DNA from: Keguizhuia sedimenti
GTDB lineage: Bacteria; Pseudomonadota; Gammaproteobacteria; Burkholderiales; Burkholderiaceae_D
Direction: 5' to 3'
NCBI GenBank assembly: GCA_030715135.1
Contig: JAUYVH010000016.1
Location: 1 to 64,000, forward strand
Length of the DNA stretch: 64,000 bases
The notes below the pieces were generated by a model. The model was not told the DNA's origin. It ran no database searches and saw only the letters and a program-made list of their open reading frames with translations. This document shows positions 52,808-62,247 of this stretch, in pieces. Numbering within the stretch: position 1 is the stretch's first letter; each line of letters starts with the position of its first letter. Made by a program: the position numbers and the translations under genes.

Positions 52808-53740
52808 TTGATTGTCACGGCAGCCAAGCGCTTGAGAAATTCCTTATGCCTCCTGGCATGCGCGATTGCTATTGCGCCACGAGCGCTGGCGCATGCGGGA
52901 GAGGGCCACCCGGCCGGGGCGCCGTCATGGAATACTGACCCGTGGATTATCGGCGGCATGCTGCTGGCCAGCGCGCTGTATGCGCGCGGACTGCGCGCTC
53001 TGTGGAATAAGGCGGGAGCCGGCGCCGGCGTGCCGACATGGCGCAGCCTGTGTTATGCGGGCGGCATGGCAGCCCTGTTTGTAGCCTTGCTGTCGCCGGT
53101 GGATACGCTGGGCGGCGATCTGTTTGCCATGCACATGGTCCAGCACGAGTTGCTGATGCTGATCGCTGCTCCCCTGCTGGTGATGGGACAGCCGCTAGTG
53201 GTATACCTGTGGGCCTTCCGATCCGGCCCGCGCAAGCGCATAGGGCAGTGGAGCAACATGCCCGCCGTCCGCACGACATGGAATGCGTTGACCATGCCCT
53301 TGCCGGCCTGGCTGCTGCATGCGCTGATTTTATGGGGATGGCATTTCCCGGCATTGTTCCAGGCTGGCTTGGTCAGCGATGCGGTGCATACGGTTCAGCA
53401 TCTGAGCTTTCTGGTATCCGCGCTCTTGTTCTGGGCTGCGCTGATCGGCACGTCCGCTCAGCTTCGCGCCGGGTCGGCGGTGCTGTACATCCTGACGACG
53501 CTGATCCATACCGGCATGCTGGGCGCGCTGCTGACCTTCTCGACCAAGGTCTGGTACCCGGTCTATGAAGGAAGGACCGAAGCATGGGGCCTGAGCGTGC
53601 TGGAAGACCAGCAATTGGGCGGGCTGATCATGTGGGTGCCGGCAGGCTTCGTGCTGCTGCTGGCGGGCATGCTGGTGGCGGCGAAGCTGATCATGCCTGG
53701 CTGGTTCAGCGCCCAACGCGCACAACAGGGCGGGAGCTAG
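52808..53740 (+). CDS. ctaG: Cytochrome c oxidase assembly protein CtaG (caa3 type)
   Basis: 310 aa. It starts at a TTG at 52808 (LIVTAAKRLRNSL), with a signal-like hydrophobic segment. The caa3_CtaG family has about seven helices, with AMHMVQHELLMLIAAPLLVMGQPL and ILWGWHFPALFQAGLVSDAVHTVQHLSFL (conserved His residues), and YILTTLIHTGMLGALLTFS. It is needed to build the CuB centre. The ATG of the next gene begins 1 bp after its stop. Confidence 0.9.
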   Translation: MIVTAAKRLRNSLCLLACAIAIAPRALAHAGEGHPAGAPSWNTDPWIIGGMLLASALYARGLRALWNKAGAGAGVPTWRSLCYAGGMAALFVALLSPVDTLGGDLFAMHMVQHELLMLIAAPLLVMGQPLVVYLWAFRSGPRKRIGQWSNMPAVRTTWNALTMPLPAWLLHALILWGWHFPALFQAGLVSDAVHTVQHLSFLVSALLFWAALIGTSAQLRAGSAVLYILTTLIHTGMLGALLTFSTKVWYPVYEGRTEAWGLSVLEDQQLGGLIMWVPAGFVLLLAGMLVAAKLIMPGWFSAQRAQQGGS

Positions 53741-53741
53741 C

Positions 53742-54134
53742 ATGGCGCGGATGCGGACATGGAAGCTGCTTTGCCGCGTAGGCATGCTGGCCGCCGCCTT
53801 GGCGCTGACGGCCTGCGTTGAAAAGCCCATAAAGACGATGGTCGCGGGCGGCGAGCCGAAGCAGGGAAAGCAACTGATCGAAGCTTACGGCTGCGCAGCC
53901 TGCCATGCCATACCCGGCGTCGATCACCTGGGCAGCAACGTAGGGCCGCCGCTGGAGAAATTCGGCCTGCGAGCCTACGTCGGTGGCGTGCTGCCCAACA
54001 ATCCGGAAAATCTGGTGCGCTGGCTGATGAATCCTCCCGCTATCGATCCGCGCACGGCCATGCCGAACCTGGGCGTCTCGGAGTCTGAAGCCAGGCATAT
54101 GGCTGCCTACCTTTACACATTGAAAGCCAAATGA
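53742..54134 (+). CDS. Monoheme cytochrome c lipoprotein
   Basis: 130 aa. The lipoprotein signal MARMRTWKLLCRVGMLAAALA has lipobox LTAC (Cys 25). The cytochrome c domain has CAACH (near 51) and the sixth ligand in RTAMPNLGV (Met near 108). The sequence from GCAACHAIPG to YLYTLK is clearly related to the second domain of the next gene. It is a likely membrane-tethered electron donor for the caa3 oxidase. Confidence 0.9.
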   Translation: MARMRTWKLLCRVGMLAAALALTACVEKPIKTMVAGGEPKQGKQLIEAYGCAACHAIPGVDHLGSNVGPPLEKFGLRAYVGGVLPNNPENLVRWLMNPPAIDPRTAMPNLGVSESEARHMAAYLYTLKAK

Positions 54135-54144
54135 AAACGGGCCG

Positions 54145-55083
54145 ATGAAAGTCAGACTGCGCACAATCGGAATCTTGCTCGTCGTTGCGATCACGTCGTT
54201 CATGATCGGGGCAGGGCTGTTTGTGTACGCCGGGATTTACAACGTTTCCGCCCTCAAGCAGCACACCAAGCCGGTTTACAGTTTGCTTGAGTTTGCCCTG
54301 GGACGCGCGGTCGAAGTACGTGCGGATGAAATCAAGGTTCCCGACCTGAATGACAAAGGCCGCATCCGCAACGGTGCCGCCCATTACCAGGCGCACTGCC
54401 TGCAGTGCCACGGTGCTCCCGGCGTGGCTCCGCATGATCTGGCGTACGGCATGCAGCCGGCACCGGTCAACCTGGTTGCCACCGCGCGCGAATGGCAAGC
54501 CGAAGAGATTTACTGGGTCATCAAGCACGGGATCAAGATGAGCGGCATGCCGGCATGGGAATACCGGTTACGTGACGAAGAGATGTGGGATATCGTCGCC
54601 TTCGTCTCCGCCATGGCCCATATGTCGGTGCCGGACTATGTTGCGCTGACCAAAGGTCTGCCGGTATCCGATCGGCGCATGCCTGAACCAGTGAGTCGCG
54701 GTGCTATCGGCGCTCCCGTTCAAGGCGCGATTGCCGTCCCTGGGAGCATGCCCGCGCCCACCGCGGCCGACGATCCGGCTCCGCGCCCGTTGGCGGGAAA
54801 TGTCGAGGCAGGCCGGCGCGCAATGAATCAATATCTGTGCGCGACCTGCCATCAGATTCCGGGCATCGTCGGAGCCAGCAACCATGTCGGCCCCCCCTTG
54901 AACGGCATCGCCGATCGCCGCTACATCGGCGGCATCATCGCCAACAACCCGGAAAACATGGTGCGCTGGCTGATGAATCCGCAGCAATTCGACTCGCTTT
55001 CGACCATGCCCGATCTGGGCGTGACCGAAAAGGATGCACGCGACATAACCGCTTACCTTTATACATTGGACGACGTCAATTGA
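54145..55083 (+). CDS. Membrane-anchored diheme cytochrome c
   Basis: 312 aa with an N-terminal anchor helix (MKVRLRTIGILLVVAITSFMIG). Heme site 1 is CLQCHGAPG (near 89) with Met in GIKMSGMPAW. After a Pro/Ala-rich linker (about 185-215), heme site 2 is CATCHQIPG (near 232) with Met in LSTMPDLGV. The second domain repeats the neighbouring monoheme protein (NNPENMVRWLMNP). It probably connects quinol oxidation or a dehydrogenase to the oxidase. The stop overlaps the next start. Confidence 0.9.
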   Translation: MKVRLRTIGILLVVAITSFMIGAGLFVYAGIYNVSALKQHTKPVYSLLEFALGRAVEVRADEIKVPDLNDKGRIRNGAAHYQAHCLQCHGAPGVAPHDLAYGMQPAPVNLVATAREWQAEEIYWVIKHGIKMSGMPAWEYRLRDEEMWDIVAFVSAMAHMSVPDYVALTKGLPVSDRRMPEPVSRGAIGAPVQGAIAVPGSMPAPTAADDPAPRPLAGNVEAGRRAMNQYLCATCHQIPGIVGASNHVGPPLNGIADRRYIGGIIANNPENMVRWLMNPQQFDSLSTMPDLGVTEKDARDITAYLYTLDDVN

Positions 55084-56903
55084 ACAAGCGCACCGATAAT
55101 CCGTATCCTCCCATCGCCGACTACGCCATGATCAGCGACTGCCATTGCGTGGCCCTGGTTTCGCGCAGCGGCTCGGTCGACTGGTGCTGCATGCCGCGCA
55201 TCGACGACGACAGCCTGTTCGGGCGCCTGCTGGACTGGAACAAAGGGGGATTCTGCGCCGTGACGCCGACCGACGAAGGCTTTACGTCGACGCGGCGCTA
55301 TATTCCCTGCACCATGGTGCTGGAAACGCGCTTCAAGACCGGGCAGGGCGAGGCACTGCTGCATGACTTCTTTGCGATGGATGCCGATCCGCTCGGCGAT
55401 CCGCGTTACGACCACGTGCGCATAGTGGAGGGTTTGTCCGGCGAAGTGGAGTTGAGCGTGGATGTCTGTCCGCGCTTCGATTACGGCGAAATCGTCCCGC
55501 GCATGCGCGAGCATAAGAACGGCAGCCGCATCTACACCGCGATCGGCAGCAACAAGGGATTGATCATTCATTGCGACCTGCCGCTGGAGGTAGTGGAGCA
55601 TCGCGATCTGCATGCGACGATCAGAGTCGCGGCAGGCGAGCGGGTGCGGCTGGTCCTGCAGTTTGAAGTCCCCGAATTGATCGCTTGCGCAACCGAGCGC
55701 GAGATGCGCGACGGGAAGGAAATCGATGCCGAGTTCGAGCGCACGTGCAAATGGTGGACCGACTGGTCGGGCGGATGCAGCGTTTCGATTGAGCCGGACG
55801 AACAAACCCTGCGCTCCGCCATCACGCTCAAGGCATTGACCTTCGAACGCACCGGTGCCATCGCCGCCGCCGCGACAACTTCGTTGCCGGAGACTATGGG
55901 CGGTTGCCGCAACTGGGATTACCGCTTCAGCTGGGTACGGGATTCGGTCTTCACGGTGCGCGCCTTGCACGACCTCGGCTTCGAGCGCGAGGCGGACCGG
56001 TTCCACCGCTTCATCGAATGCAGCAGTGCCGGCAGTGCCGACGAACTGCAGATCATGTACGGCGTGGACGGCAAGCGCCGCCTGACGGAGATCGAGCTGG
56101 ACTGGCTGGAAGGCTACCGGGGATCGCGCCCCGTGCGGATCGGCAACGGGGCCGCCAAGCAGGGCCAGTTCGACATCTACGGCGACCTGCTGGAGATGGC
56201 GTGGGAATGGCATGAAGCGGGGAATCCGACCGATCCCGACTATTGGGATTTCCTGGCAAGCGTGCTCCACACCGTATGCAAGCAATGGCCCGAGCCGGAC
56301 CACGGCATCTGGGAAATGCGCAGCGAACCCGCCCACTTCGTGCATTCCAAGGTCATGTGCTGGGCGGCGCTCAACCGCGGCATCATGCTCGCGCAATCCA
56401 ACGGTTTCGAGGCGCCGGTCGATATCTGGGCGAAGAACCGGGACATGCTCCGGCAGGAAATCGAGGAAAAAGGCGTCGATCCCGAGCGCGGCATCTTCGT
56501 CCAGGCATACGGCAGCAGGGAGCTCGATGCCGTGCTGCTGCTCTTGCCGCACGTGGAGTTCGTCGCCTACGACGATCCGCGCATGCTGCGCACCGTCGAC
56601 GCCATCTGCGGGGAACTGGAGGAGGGTGGGCTGCTGCTGCGCTACAAGGCTAACGACAACCTGCCGGGCAAGGAAGGCGCGTTCCTGCCGTGCACCTTCT
56701 GGCTGGTACGCTGCCTGGCAAAGCAGGGGCGGCACGAACTGGCCTGGAAATATTACGATCATGCGCTGTCCTGCGCGAACGATCTTGGGCTGTTCTCCGA
56801 AGAGTACGACGTCGAACACGATGAGATGCTGGGCAACTTCCCGCAGGGTTTGACGCATGTCTCGCAGATCACCGCCTGGCTGGCGCTGAACGATATCGAC
56901 TGA
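55080..56903 (+). CDS. Glycoside hydrolase family 15 (glucoamylase/trehalase-like)
   Basis: 607 aa. It starts at a TTG overlapping the previous stop by 4 bp. NPYPPIADYAMISDCHCVALVSRSGSVDWCCMPR is the standard N-terminus. The (alpha/alpha)6 barrel is marked by GGCRNWDYRFSWVRDSVFTVRALHDLGF, GQFDIYGDLLEMA, WEMRSEPAHFVHSKVMCWAAL and LFSEEYD. The family hydrolyses alpha-glucans or trehalose in the cytosol. No sugar transporter is nearby. GH15 genes next to alternative oxidase genes recur in Burkholderiales (from knowledge), perhaps for stress carbohydrate use. Confidence 0.9.
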   Translation: MNKRTDNPYPPIADYAMISDCHCVALVSRSGSVDWCCMPRIDDDSLFGRLLDWNKGGFCAVTPTDEGFTSTRRYIPCTMVLETRFKTGQGEALLHDFFAMDADPLGDPRYDHVRIVEGLSGEVELSVDVCPRFDYGEIVPRMREHKNGSRIYTAIGSNKGLIIHCDLPLEVVEHRDLHATIRVAAGERVRLVLQFEVPELIACATEREMRDGKEIDAEFERTCKWWTDWSGGCSVSIEPDEQTLRSAITLKALTFERTGAIAAAATTSLPETMGGCRNWDYRFSWVRDSVFTVRALHDLGFEREADRFHRFIECSSAGSADELQIMYGVDGKRRLTEIELDWLEGYRGSRPVRIGNGAAKQGQFDIYGDLLEMAWEWHEAGNPTDPDYWDFLASVLHTVCKQWPEPDHGIWEMRSEPAHFVHSKVMCWAALNRGIMLAQSNGFEAPVDIWAKNRDMLRQEIEEKGVDPERGIFVQAYGSRELDAVLLLLPHVEFVAYDDPRMLRTVDAICGELEEGGLLLRYKANDNLPGKEGAFLPCTFWLVRCLAKQGRHELAWKYYDHALSCANDLGLFSEEYDVEHDEMLGNFPQGLTHVSQITAWLALNDID

Positions 56904-56916
56904 TGCGCCGAAAACT

Positions 56917-57906
56917 CTAGGTCAGCCAGGAAAAGAAGACCCCCGCGCCGATCAGTCCGACGATGGCCGCGCCTGTCATGGCCCAGCGGTGCGTGGTCAG
57001 CCACAGATGCCAGTTGGACGACTTGGCGCGATCGTCAAAGCGGCCGTGCGCGCCATGGTCGCCCGGCACCGGTTCATACAGATTGTCCTTGCGGTCCTTG
57101 GGCAAGGGTTCGTTCGTTTGCTGTCCCGAATAGGCCTGCGAGGCAAGCAGGCGGTCCGCAAAACCCGGCACGATGCGCGTTGCAATGATGGCCTTCACGC
57201 TCGGAAAGCCGACCCACAGTTCGCGCCGCCTGTGCTGCGATGCCCATAGGATCGCTTTTGCCGCCACTTCCGGCTGGAAGATCGGCGGCACCGGCTGCGG
57301 CCGCTTGTCCATGCAGGTTCTTCCCCACTCGAACTGCGGCGTGTTGAAAGCGCACAAGTGCACCATGGTGAGATGGACCTCACTCTTGTCGTGTATCAGT
57401 TCGGATCGTAGCGAGTCGGTAAAGCCGCGCAGGGCGCTCTTGGCGCCGCAGTAAGGCGACTGCAAGGGAATCGAGCGGTAGGACAAGGCCGAGCCGACCT
57501 GCACGATTGTGCCGTGATTGCGCGGCTTCATGCGCTTGAGTGCCGCCATCGTGCCCCATACAGCGCCGAGATAGGTTACCTGCGTTGCGCGCTCGAAGTC
57601 TTCCGGAGTGATCTGTTCGAAGGGGCAGAAAATCGTTGCCATCGCATTGTTGACCCAGACATCGATAGGGCCGAATTCCTGCTCCACGCGTTCTGCCGCC
57701 GCCTCGACCTGCGCATGATCGGCCACGTCGGCAGGAATCACCAATGCCTGGCCACCTGATTCCTCGATGGTCCGTTTTGCGGCTTCCAGCCCGTCGACCC
57801 CGCGAGCAAGGAGTGCAACGCGGCAGCCGCTCTTGCCAAATGCAAGTGCGGTTGCGCGCCCGATTCCAGCCGAGGCGCCCGTCACGACAACACATAGATT
57901 TTGCAT
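56917..57906 (-). CDS. SDR oxidoreductase with C-terminal membrane anchor
   Basis: 329 aa. NAD(P) motif VVVTGASAGIGRATALAFG (near 7), NNAMATI, and the catalytic YCGAK (Tyr near 152, Lys near 156) preceded by the Ser in VGSALSYRS. The C-terminal 30 residues form a helix (AMTGAAIVGLIGAGVFFSW). The substrate is not evident; the family includes lipid-active SDRs. Convergent with the GH15 gene by 13 bp. Confidence 0.9.
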   Translation of the reverse strand: MQNLCVVVTGASAGIGRATALAFGKSGCRVALLARGVDGLEAAKRTIEESGGQALVIPADVADHAQVEAAAERVEQEFGPIDVWVNNAMATIFCPFEQITPEDFERATQVTYLGAVWGTMAALKRMKPRNHGTIVQVGSALSYRSIPLQSPYCGAKSALRGFTDSLRSELIHDKSEVHLTMVHLCAFNTPQFEWGRTCMDKRPQPVPPIFQPEVAAKAILWASQHRRRELWVGFPSVKAIIATRIVPGFADRLLASQAYSGQQTNEPLPKDRKDNLYEPVPGDHGAHGRFDDRAKSSNWHLWLTTHRWAMTGAAIVGLIGAGVFFSWLT

Positions 57907-58084
57907 GAAAGGTGATCGCTCCTATTCAGAGGGTTTGGCGCTGCTCGATACGTGAACCGATCGTTGCCAGGTAGCGGCATCCGGCTGGACGGTTGTGCGC
58001 AACTGTCCCGTATATCGGTTGCTGGCATCCGTGAGACCTGCAGTTGCGCCCGGCTATCCTTGCAGGATCAGAAAAGTTGTTCTG

Positions 58085-58333
58085 TCACAAGGACCATGCG
58101 GCATGGACGTGTTCTGGCGGCGGCTTTTCCGGCGATGGAGGAGTGGGCGGATTATCTGGGCTAACCGGACCCGGCGGCTGGGGCGGAACCGAGGGCGCCG
58201 GTGCGGGATCAGGTAGCTCCGGTTGCGGTATTTTCTGCGGAATAATTTCAGGAGCGGGCGGCTTTGGATGCACCTCCGGACCGCGAGGTTTTTGCGCATG
58301 AACGTCTGGTATGGTCTGGAATCTTATCTGCAT
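58085..58333 (-). CDS. Proline-rich small protein, doubtful
   Basis: 82 aa from the ATG at 58333, with GGGAG about 6 nt upstream. It is a chain of Pro-rich motifs (PEVHPKPPAPEIIPQKIPQPELPDPAPAP) ending HVHAAWSL. There is no signal or domain. Similar short PxxP-type ORFs occur by chance in GC-rich DNA. I give it moderate weight because the start has a good RBS. Confidence 0.45.
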   Translation of the reverse strand: MQIRFQTIPDVHAQKPRGPEVHPKPPAPEIIPQKIPQPELPDPAPAPSVPPQPPGPVSPDNPPTPPSPEKPPPEHVHAAWSL

Positions 58334-58577
58334 GAACACTCCCGAGGTTCGTGTTGAAAGTTCGGCTAACCAATTGGAGGCAACAAACATGCCGAGCTGC
58401 CCTTGTCGAAACTTTCTCAGGACTATCCTGCACACGGGTAAGGCATCGGCTGGTTCAAAAGCACAAATTATTTCTTGCGGTACTATTGCTTTTTTGCTAA
58501 CAATATCAAAATCGGCAAACTATAAAAATTTAAGCAGAAGAAACTTGGGGTAACGCATTATTCCATGGGGGGTGCCT

Positions 58578-59288
58578 ATGAATATGGATAAAAGAATTGC
58601 CTTTATTCTTGCCGGCTCCAGCGGTTCGGGAAAATCCACGTTGTTGAACAAGGCATTCAAGCAAAAAATTCCTGTTTTCGGGGATGAATTGAATGAGCTG
58701 TTTCAAGCTGTTAATCCGCTGGGCCTTCCGGAAAAGCACAGTTTTCAGAAAGCGCTAAACGAAAAAACGATTTTCCAAGCGAAACACATCCCAAAATTAT
58801 TGGCGCTTGCCGATCAACCCCGCCATTTGGTCTTTCATCTGGATATTCTTAATGTGCTGGTCAGGCTGATCAATCATCCGGTTTTCATGGACGACATGCC
58901 GGTAGGCCTGAAAATTTTGCAACCCCGCGAGCCGGAAGACCTTGTCGACATGGAAACGAACAAGCGCATGTTCCGCCATTACCTCAGTAAATCCTTCAAG
59001 GATTTCGATTTGGTGCTGGTAAATACCCTCTACACGCCGTATCCAAAAAATGTCGAGCAATGGCAGGCGAAAGTCCTTCATAACCCGAACCTGGATCAGG
59101 AACATCCTTTATTCGATGTGAACAATCCGCGCCCGGATATTTACCGGGCAGTCTACGAAGCGTGGATCGAGACGGTTGAAGAAATGAACTGCCATGCGTG
59201 TTATGTAAGCGTGCTTGAAAAGGGCGTTCTTGAACTCTTTCAGCGTACGCCGGATGCGGAAAACATCCGCAAGTTCGAGATCGCGTGA
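58578..59288 (+). CDS. P-loop NTPase/kinase-like protein, low GC
   Basis: 236 aa from the ATG at 58578 (MNMDKRIAFILAGSSGSGKSTLL). Walker A is AGSSGSGKST (near 12). No other conserved nucleotide-kinase motif is certain; DLVLVNTLYTPYPKN may be the Walker B region. It encodes many Lys/Asn/Phe residues, and its DNA is lower in GC than both flanks. It looks acquired. It stands alone with a GGGGGG run before the start. Confidence 0.7.
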   Translation: MNMDKRIAFILAGSSGSGKSTLLNKAFKQKIPVFGDELNELFQAVNPLGLPEKHSFQKALNEKTIFQAKHIPKLLALADQPRHLVFHLDILNVLVRLINHPVFMDDMPVGLKILQPREPEDLVDMETNKRMFRHYLSKSFKDFDLVLVNTLYTPYPKNVEQWQAKVLHNPNLDQEHPLFDVNNPRPDIYRAVYEAWIETVEEMNCHACYVSVLEKGVLELFQRTPDAENIRKFEIA

Positions 59289-59407
59289 CAGGAGGCGACT
59301 CACTTTGCAGATGCTTGCATGCGCGCCTGTTTTATCTACGCGACCGACAACCTCGCGGGCTTCAATGTTCCTCGAGGAAACTGCGGGCTGCAAATGGATG
59401 AGATGCG

Positions 59408-61333
59408 CTAGTGTTCAGCCGCCTTGTCCAGAACCTCGAATGACGTGCGATCCAGAGTCACGACTTGCCCGGTCGGCGGCGTGTGCTCCCTGCCATGCTG
59501 TTTGAGCATTTCCCGGAATGCGGGCTGGCGGCCCAGCAGCTCTTCCACAGTGCCGATATCCTGTATCGTGCCGTTCGCCATCAACACTATCTTGTTGAAG
59601 TGATGCAGTAGATTCATGCGATGAATGGATGCCACGATGCAGAGGTCCGGCAATCCGGCGGCGATCCTGCGAAATACGCGCTCTTCGGTTATCGGGTCCA
59701 GTGCGCTGGTCGGCTCGTCCATGAAAACGATCGAGCTTTCGCTGGCGGCGAGCAAGCCTCTTGTCAGGCAAAGGCGCTGGCGCTGGCCTCCCGACAGGTT
59801 GCCGCCGCGTTCCGCCAGGGGCATATCCAGTTCAAGCGACATGTCGCTCATGACGGAACTGAATGCACTGAGATAGGCAGCGTCGTGAATTTCCTTGTCG
59901 TCGTGTTGGCCCGAGAGCGACAGGTTTTCCCGGACCGATGCCTCGAACACATCCGCTTCCTGCGGAATAAGAGTGGAAATGCTGCCGAGATGCCGGGTCG
60001 CGGAGTAGTGTATGCCGTCGACGGCAATGCGTATGCGGCTCGGACAGTATTGTCCCGAGAGCACGCGCATGAGAGTGCTCTTTCCGGCGCCGCTTGGGCC
60101 GATCAGGGCAATGCGGTCGCCGCGTTCGAGTGTCATGGTGATATCTCTCAGCCCCGCCTCGACGCGCACCGATGCTGCAGGCGAGCCAGTCCTGAACTCA
60201 AGGGGCTCGTGCATTTCATGTTCGAAGTGCAGTCCGCTTATGTCGATGCGCTGCCAGTCCTTGGAAACGGCAGGTCCGGACTCGGGCTGTTCGTCCGCAT
60301 ACCAGACGGCTTCGGCACTCGAGAGGTCGGTACGATAGCGGTTCACGGTCTGGAATTTGTCTGCCAGGGCCAGTACCACCGACCTTGCCTGCTGTGCGTA
60401 TTGATGAACCAGGAAGATGCCGCCGATCAGGATTGCGCCGTTACGGTTGCTCTGCCAGACTGCCGCCGCGACCAGGCCCCACGTGAATGCCACGCTGGAC
60501 AGATCGGCGATGCACCATTTCACTTCCACCAGCGTGATGCTTCTGCGCGCGGGTATGAATACATTTCCCAGCCTTTCCAGGAGCAGGCGCCGCGAACCGT
60601 CCTGCATGCGAAAGGACACGAGCGTCGAGATATTGCCGAGGAAATCCAGCAGCCGGGACTGGTAGCGGCGTTCCGCGGCATTCTCTTCTTTCGCAAGCCG
60701 CATCAGCGATACATCGAAGCGCAGCATGATCATCCCGACCAGCCCATAACCGATGAGGGCGATCAAGCCAAGAAGCGGCGAGAAAAGCATGATGGCGACC
60801 GCCGCGCCGACAAAATGCACGACCGCCTTGATGTATTGGAACTGGCTCTGCGTGAAGTGGTGCAAGGCAAGCGAGGACTGGCTGATGCGCTGCTGTATTT
60901 CGCCGGAGTGATGTCGATCATGCCACGCAAGAGGAAGGCGCATCAGCTTTGCGTACAACGCATCGATGAAATTCCTGCGCACGATGAGCGCGACTCGCCG
61001 TTCGATGACCCTGCCGGGGCCGTGCAGCGACCAAGCTGCGACTGCCGCCGCCAGGATGCCGACGCCGTAATACGCTGCCGTCGAAAGTGCCTGTGCGCCG
61101 TTCTTCTGAAGTTCATTCAAGGCCTGCGCTCCCAGCCACGGAGAGAGCAGTTCCATCAAAGCGGCACAGACCAGCATCAGCCAGGCCGATCCTAGCCGCA
61201 GACGCGCGCCAATCGCATAACGCCACATATTGAAATACAGGCCGCCCAGGCGGTAGCCGCATTTTTTGTCTTGTCGCGCACTGTCCGTGATGCGAGCACA
61301 GGCATTGTAAAAAGAGAAAAGCTTGAACTGCAT
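59408..61333 (-). CDS. ABC-type exporter half-transporter
   Basis: 641 aa. An N-terminal cytosolic stretch precedes six helices (about 40-330, with LSPWLGAQALNELQK and RLPLAWHDRHHSGEIQQR, the ABC exporter coupling region). The nucleotide-binding domain follows (about 395-620): LIGPSGAGKSTLMRVLSGQY, signature NLSGGQRQRLCLTRGLL, Walker B SIVFMDEPTSALDP, and an H-loop in ASIHRMNLL. All motifs are intact. It likely forms a homodimer. The substrate is unknown. The first ATG at 61333 is used; shorter starts are possible. Confidence 0.88.
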   Translation of the reverse strand: MQFKLFSFYNACARITDSARQDKKCGYRLGGLYFNMWRYAIGARLRLGSAWLMLVCAALMELLSPWLGAQALNELQKNGAQALSTAAYYGVGILAAAVAAWSLHGPGRVIERRVALIVRRNFIDALYAKLMRLPLAWHDRHHSGEIQQRISQSSLALHHFTQSQFQYIKAVVHFVGAAVAIMLFSPLLGLIALIGYGLVGMIMLRFDVSLMRLAKEENAAERRYQSRLLDFLGNISTLVSFRMQDGSRRLLLERLGNVFIPARRSITLVEVKWCIADLSSVAFTWGLVAAAVWQSNRNGAILIGGIFLVHQYAQQARSVVLALADKFQTVNRYRTDLSSAEAVWYADEQPESGPAVSKDWQRIDISGLHFEHEMHEPLEFRTGSPAASVRVEAGLRDITMTLERGDRIALIGPSGAGKSTLMRVLSGQYCPSRIRIAVDGIHYSATRHLGSISTLIPQEADVFEASVRENLSLSGQHDDKEIHDAAYLSAFSSVMSDMSLELDMPLAERGGNLSGGQRQRLCLTRGLLAASESSIVFMDEPTSALDPITEERVFRRIAAGLPDLCIVASIHRMNLLHHFNKIVLMANGTIQDIGTVEELLGRQPAFREMLKQHGREHTPPTGQVVTLDRTSFEVLDKAAEH

Positions 61334-61655
61334 GTCGGCTACGGTTGAGGCACGCGTTTGCGCTGTGCCTGGTCAATACGGGAAGGGATGAAAAGTCTTT
61401 GAAGGAAAACTTGAGTATCAATATTACTACGCGGGAAACCATTAATTTCCGGAAAGACAGATTATTAAAAGCGATGTCGCGGACCGGCAACGTGAAAATT
61501 TTTTAATATTGCATCGAGCTAGTTAAAGCTTGCCGAAACAGCATGGAATATGCGGTTCAGGCGATTGTCAAAGTCATAGCAATTGCATATTGCCCGGACA
61601 ATTATGTTCGATCAGGACGAAACCAGTTTGCATCCTTGCAAGAAAGGAAGAGCAG
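61334..61655. other. Intergenic region, no feature seen
   Basis: 322 bp between divergent genes, AT-rich near 61400-61620. It probably contains both promoters. Confidence 0.4.
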
Positions 61656-61946
61656 ATGTTTGTTGTGTACTGGCTGGACGGGAATGAAACGGAGCCGCAA
61701 CCGGGATTCCGGACTTTCGGCGCGGAAGAAATGTCAGCGGCGTTGAAATTCATGGAGAGCCTGCGTGAGCAGCAACGTAGCGGCGAGCGCAATGTGGCCT
61801 TTATTACGATGTGCTCGGAGAACCCGAATGCGGTAGGCAAGGCTGGCGCCGCCGATCCGCACGCCGACTATAACTGGACCAAGCGCCGCGGCAATATGCC
61901 GCGCGCAAAGCGTGACCTGGAAGAGAAAGATTTTGAGAGCGACTAA
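61656..61946 (+). CDS. Conserved hypothetical protein, about 96 aa
   Basis: 96 aa from the ATG at 61656 (MFVVYWLDGNETEPQ), with AAAGGAAG upstream. It has a compact alpha/beta N-terminal half (ALKFMESLREQQ, NVAFITMCSENPNAVGKAG) and a basic, charged tail (DYNWTKRRGNMPRAKRDLEE). A similar short protein is common in Betaproteobacteria, but its function is unknown to me. Confidence 0.7.
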   Translation: MFVVYWLDGNETEPQPGFRTFGAEEMSAALKFMESLREQQRSGERNVAFITMCSENPNAVGKAGAADPHADYNWTKRRGNMPRAKRDLEEKDFESD

Positions 61947-62247
61947 GCCAGGATTCTGATTACAGCGGATTAGGATTTGAACAAGGCCAAAAGAAAATAA
62001 ACGTCCTTGCGCCGAGTCCGCGTTATTGGCATTTCAGAAACTTGCTTTGCTTTCCAAAAGGGACTTATTTATACCAAGCAAATCACAGGGTTTCATAATA
62101 AGATCTCCTCGTGATTTACAGCCTGCCCCTGTTTTACCGGCAGGCTTTTCTTTTGGCATTTCATCAATCAGAGGTTGGAGCCCCAATGCCGGCCCGGGCA
62201 TTTAAGTTGCGTAATCGGCATGCCTCATCGTCTTTCGGATTAAGAAC
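61947..62247. other. Intergenic region with a terminator but no gene upstream
   Basis: 301 bp. The only clear element is the hairpin at 62121-62154. The stretch 61970-62120 may encode a small RNA. Confidence 0.35.
62121..62154 (+). terminator. Intrinsic terminator
   Basis: GCCTGCC (62121-62127) pairs with GGCAGGC (62139-62145), with an 11-nt loop, followed on the plus strand by TTTTCTTTT. It is 175 bp downstream of the small hypothetical gene. Confidence 0.8.

Noticed and set aside
55059-56858. A 599-codon minus-strand frame
   Set aside because: It is the complement of the GH15 gene; the GH15 motifs decide the strand.
59621-61195. A 524-codon plus-strand frame
   Set aside because: It is antisense to the ABC transporter with intact Walker motifs.
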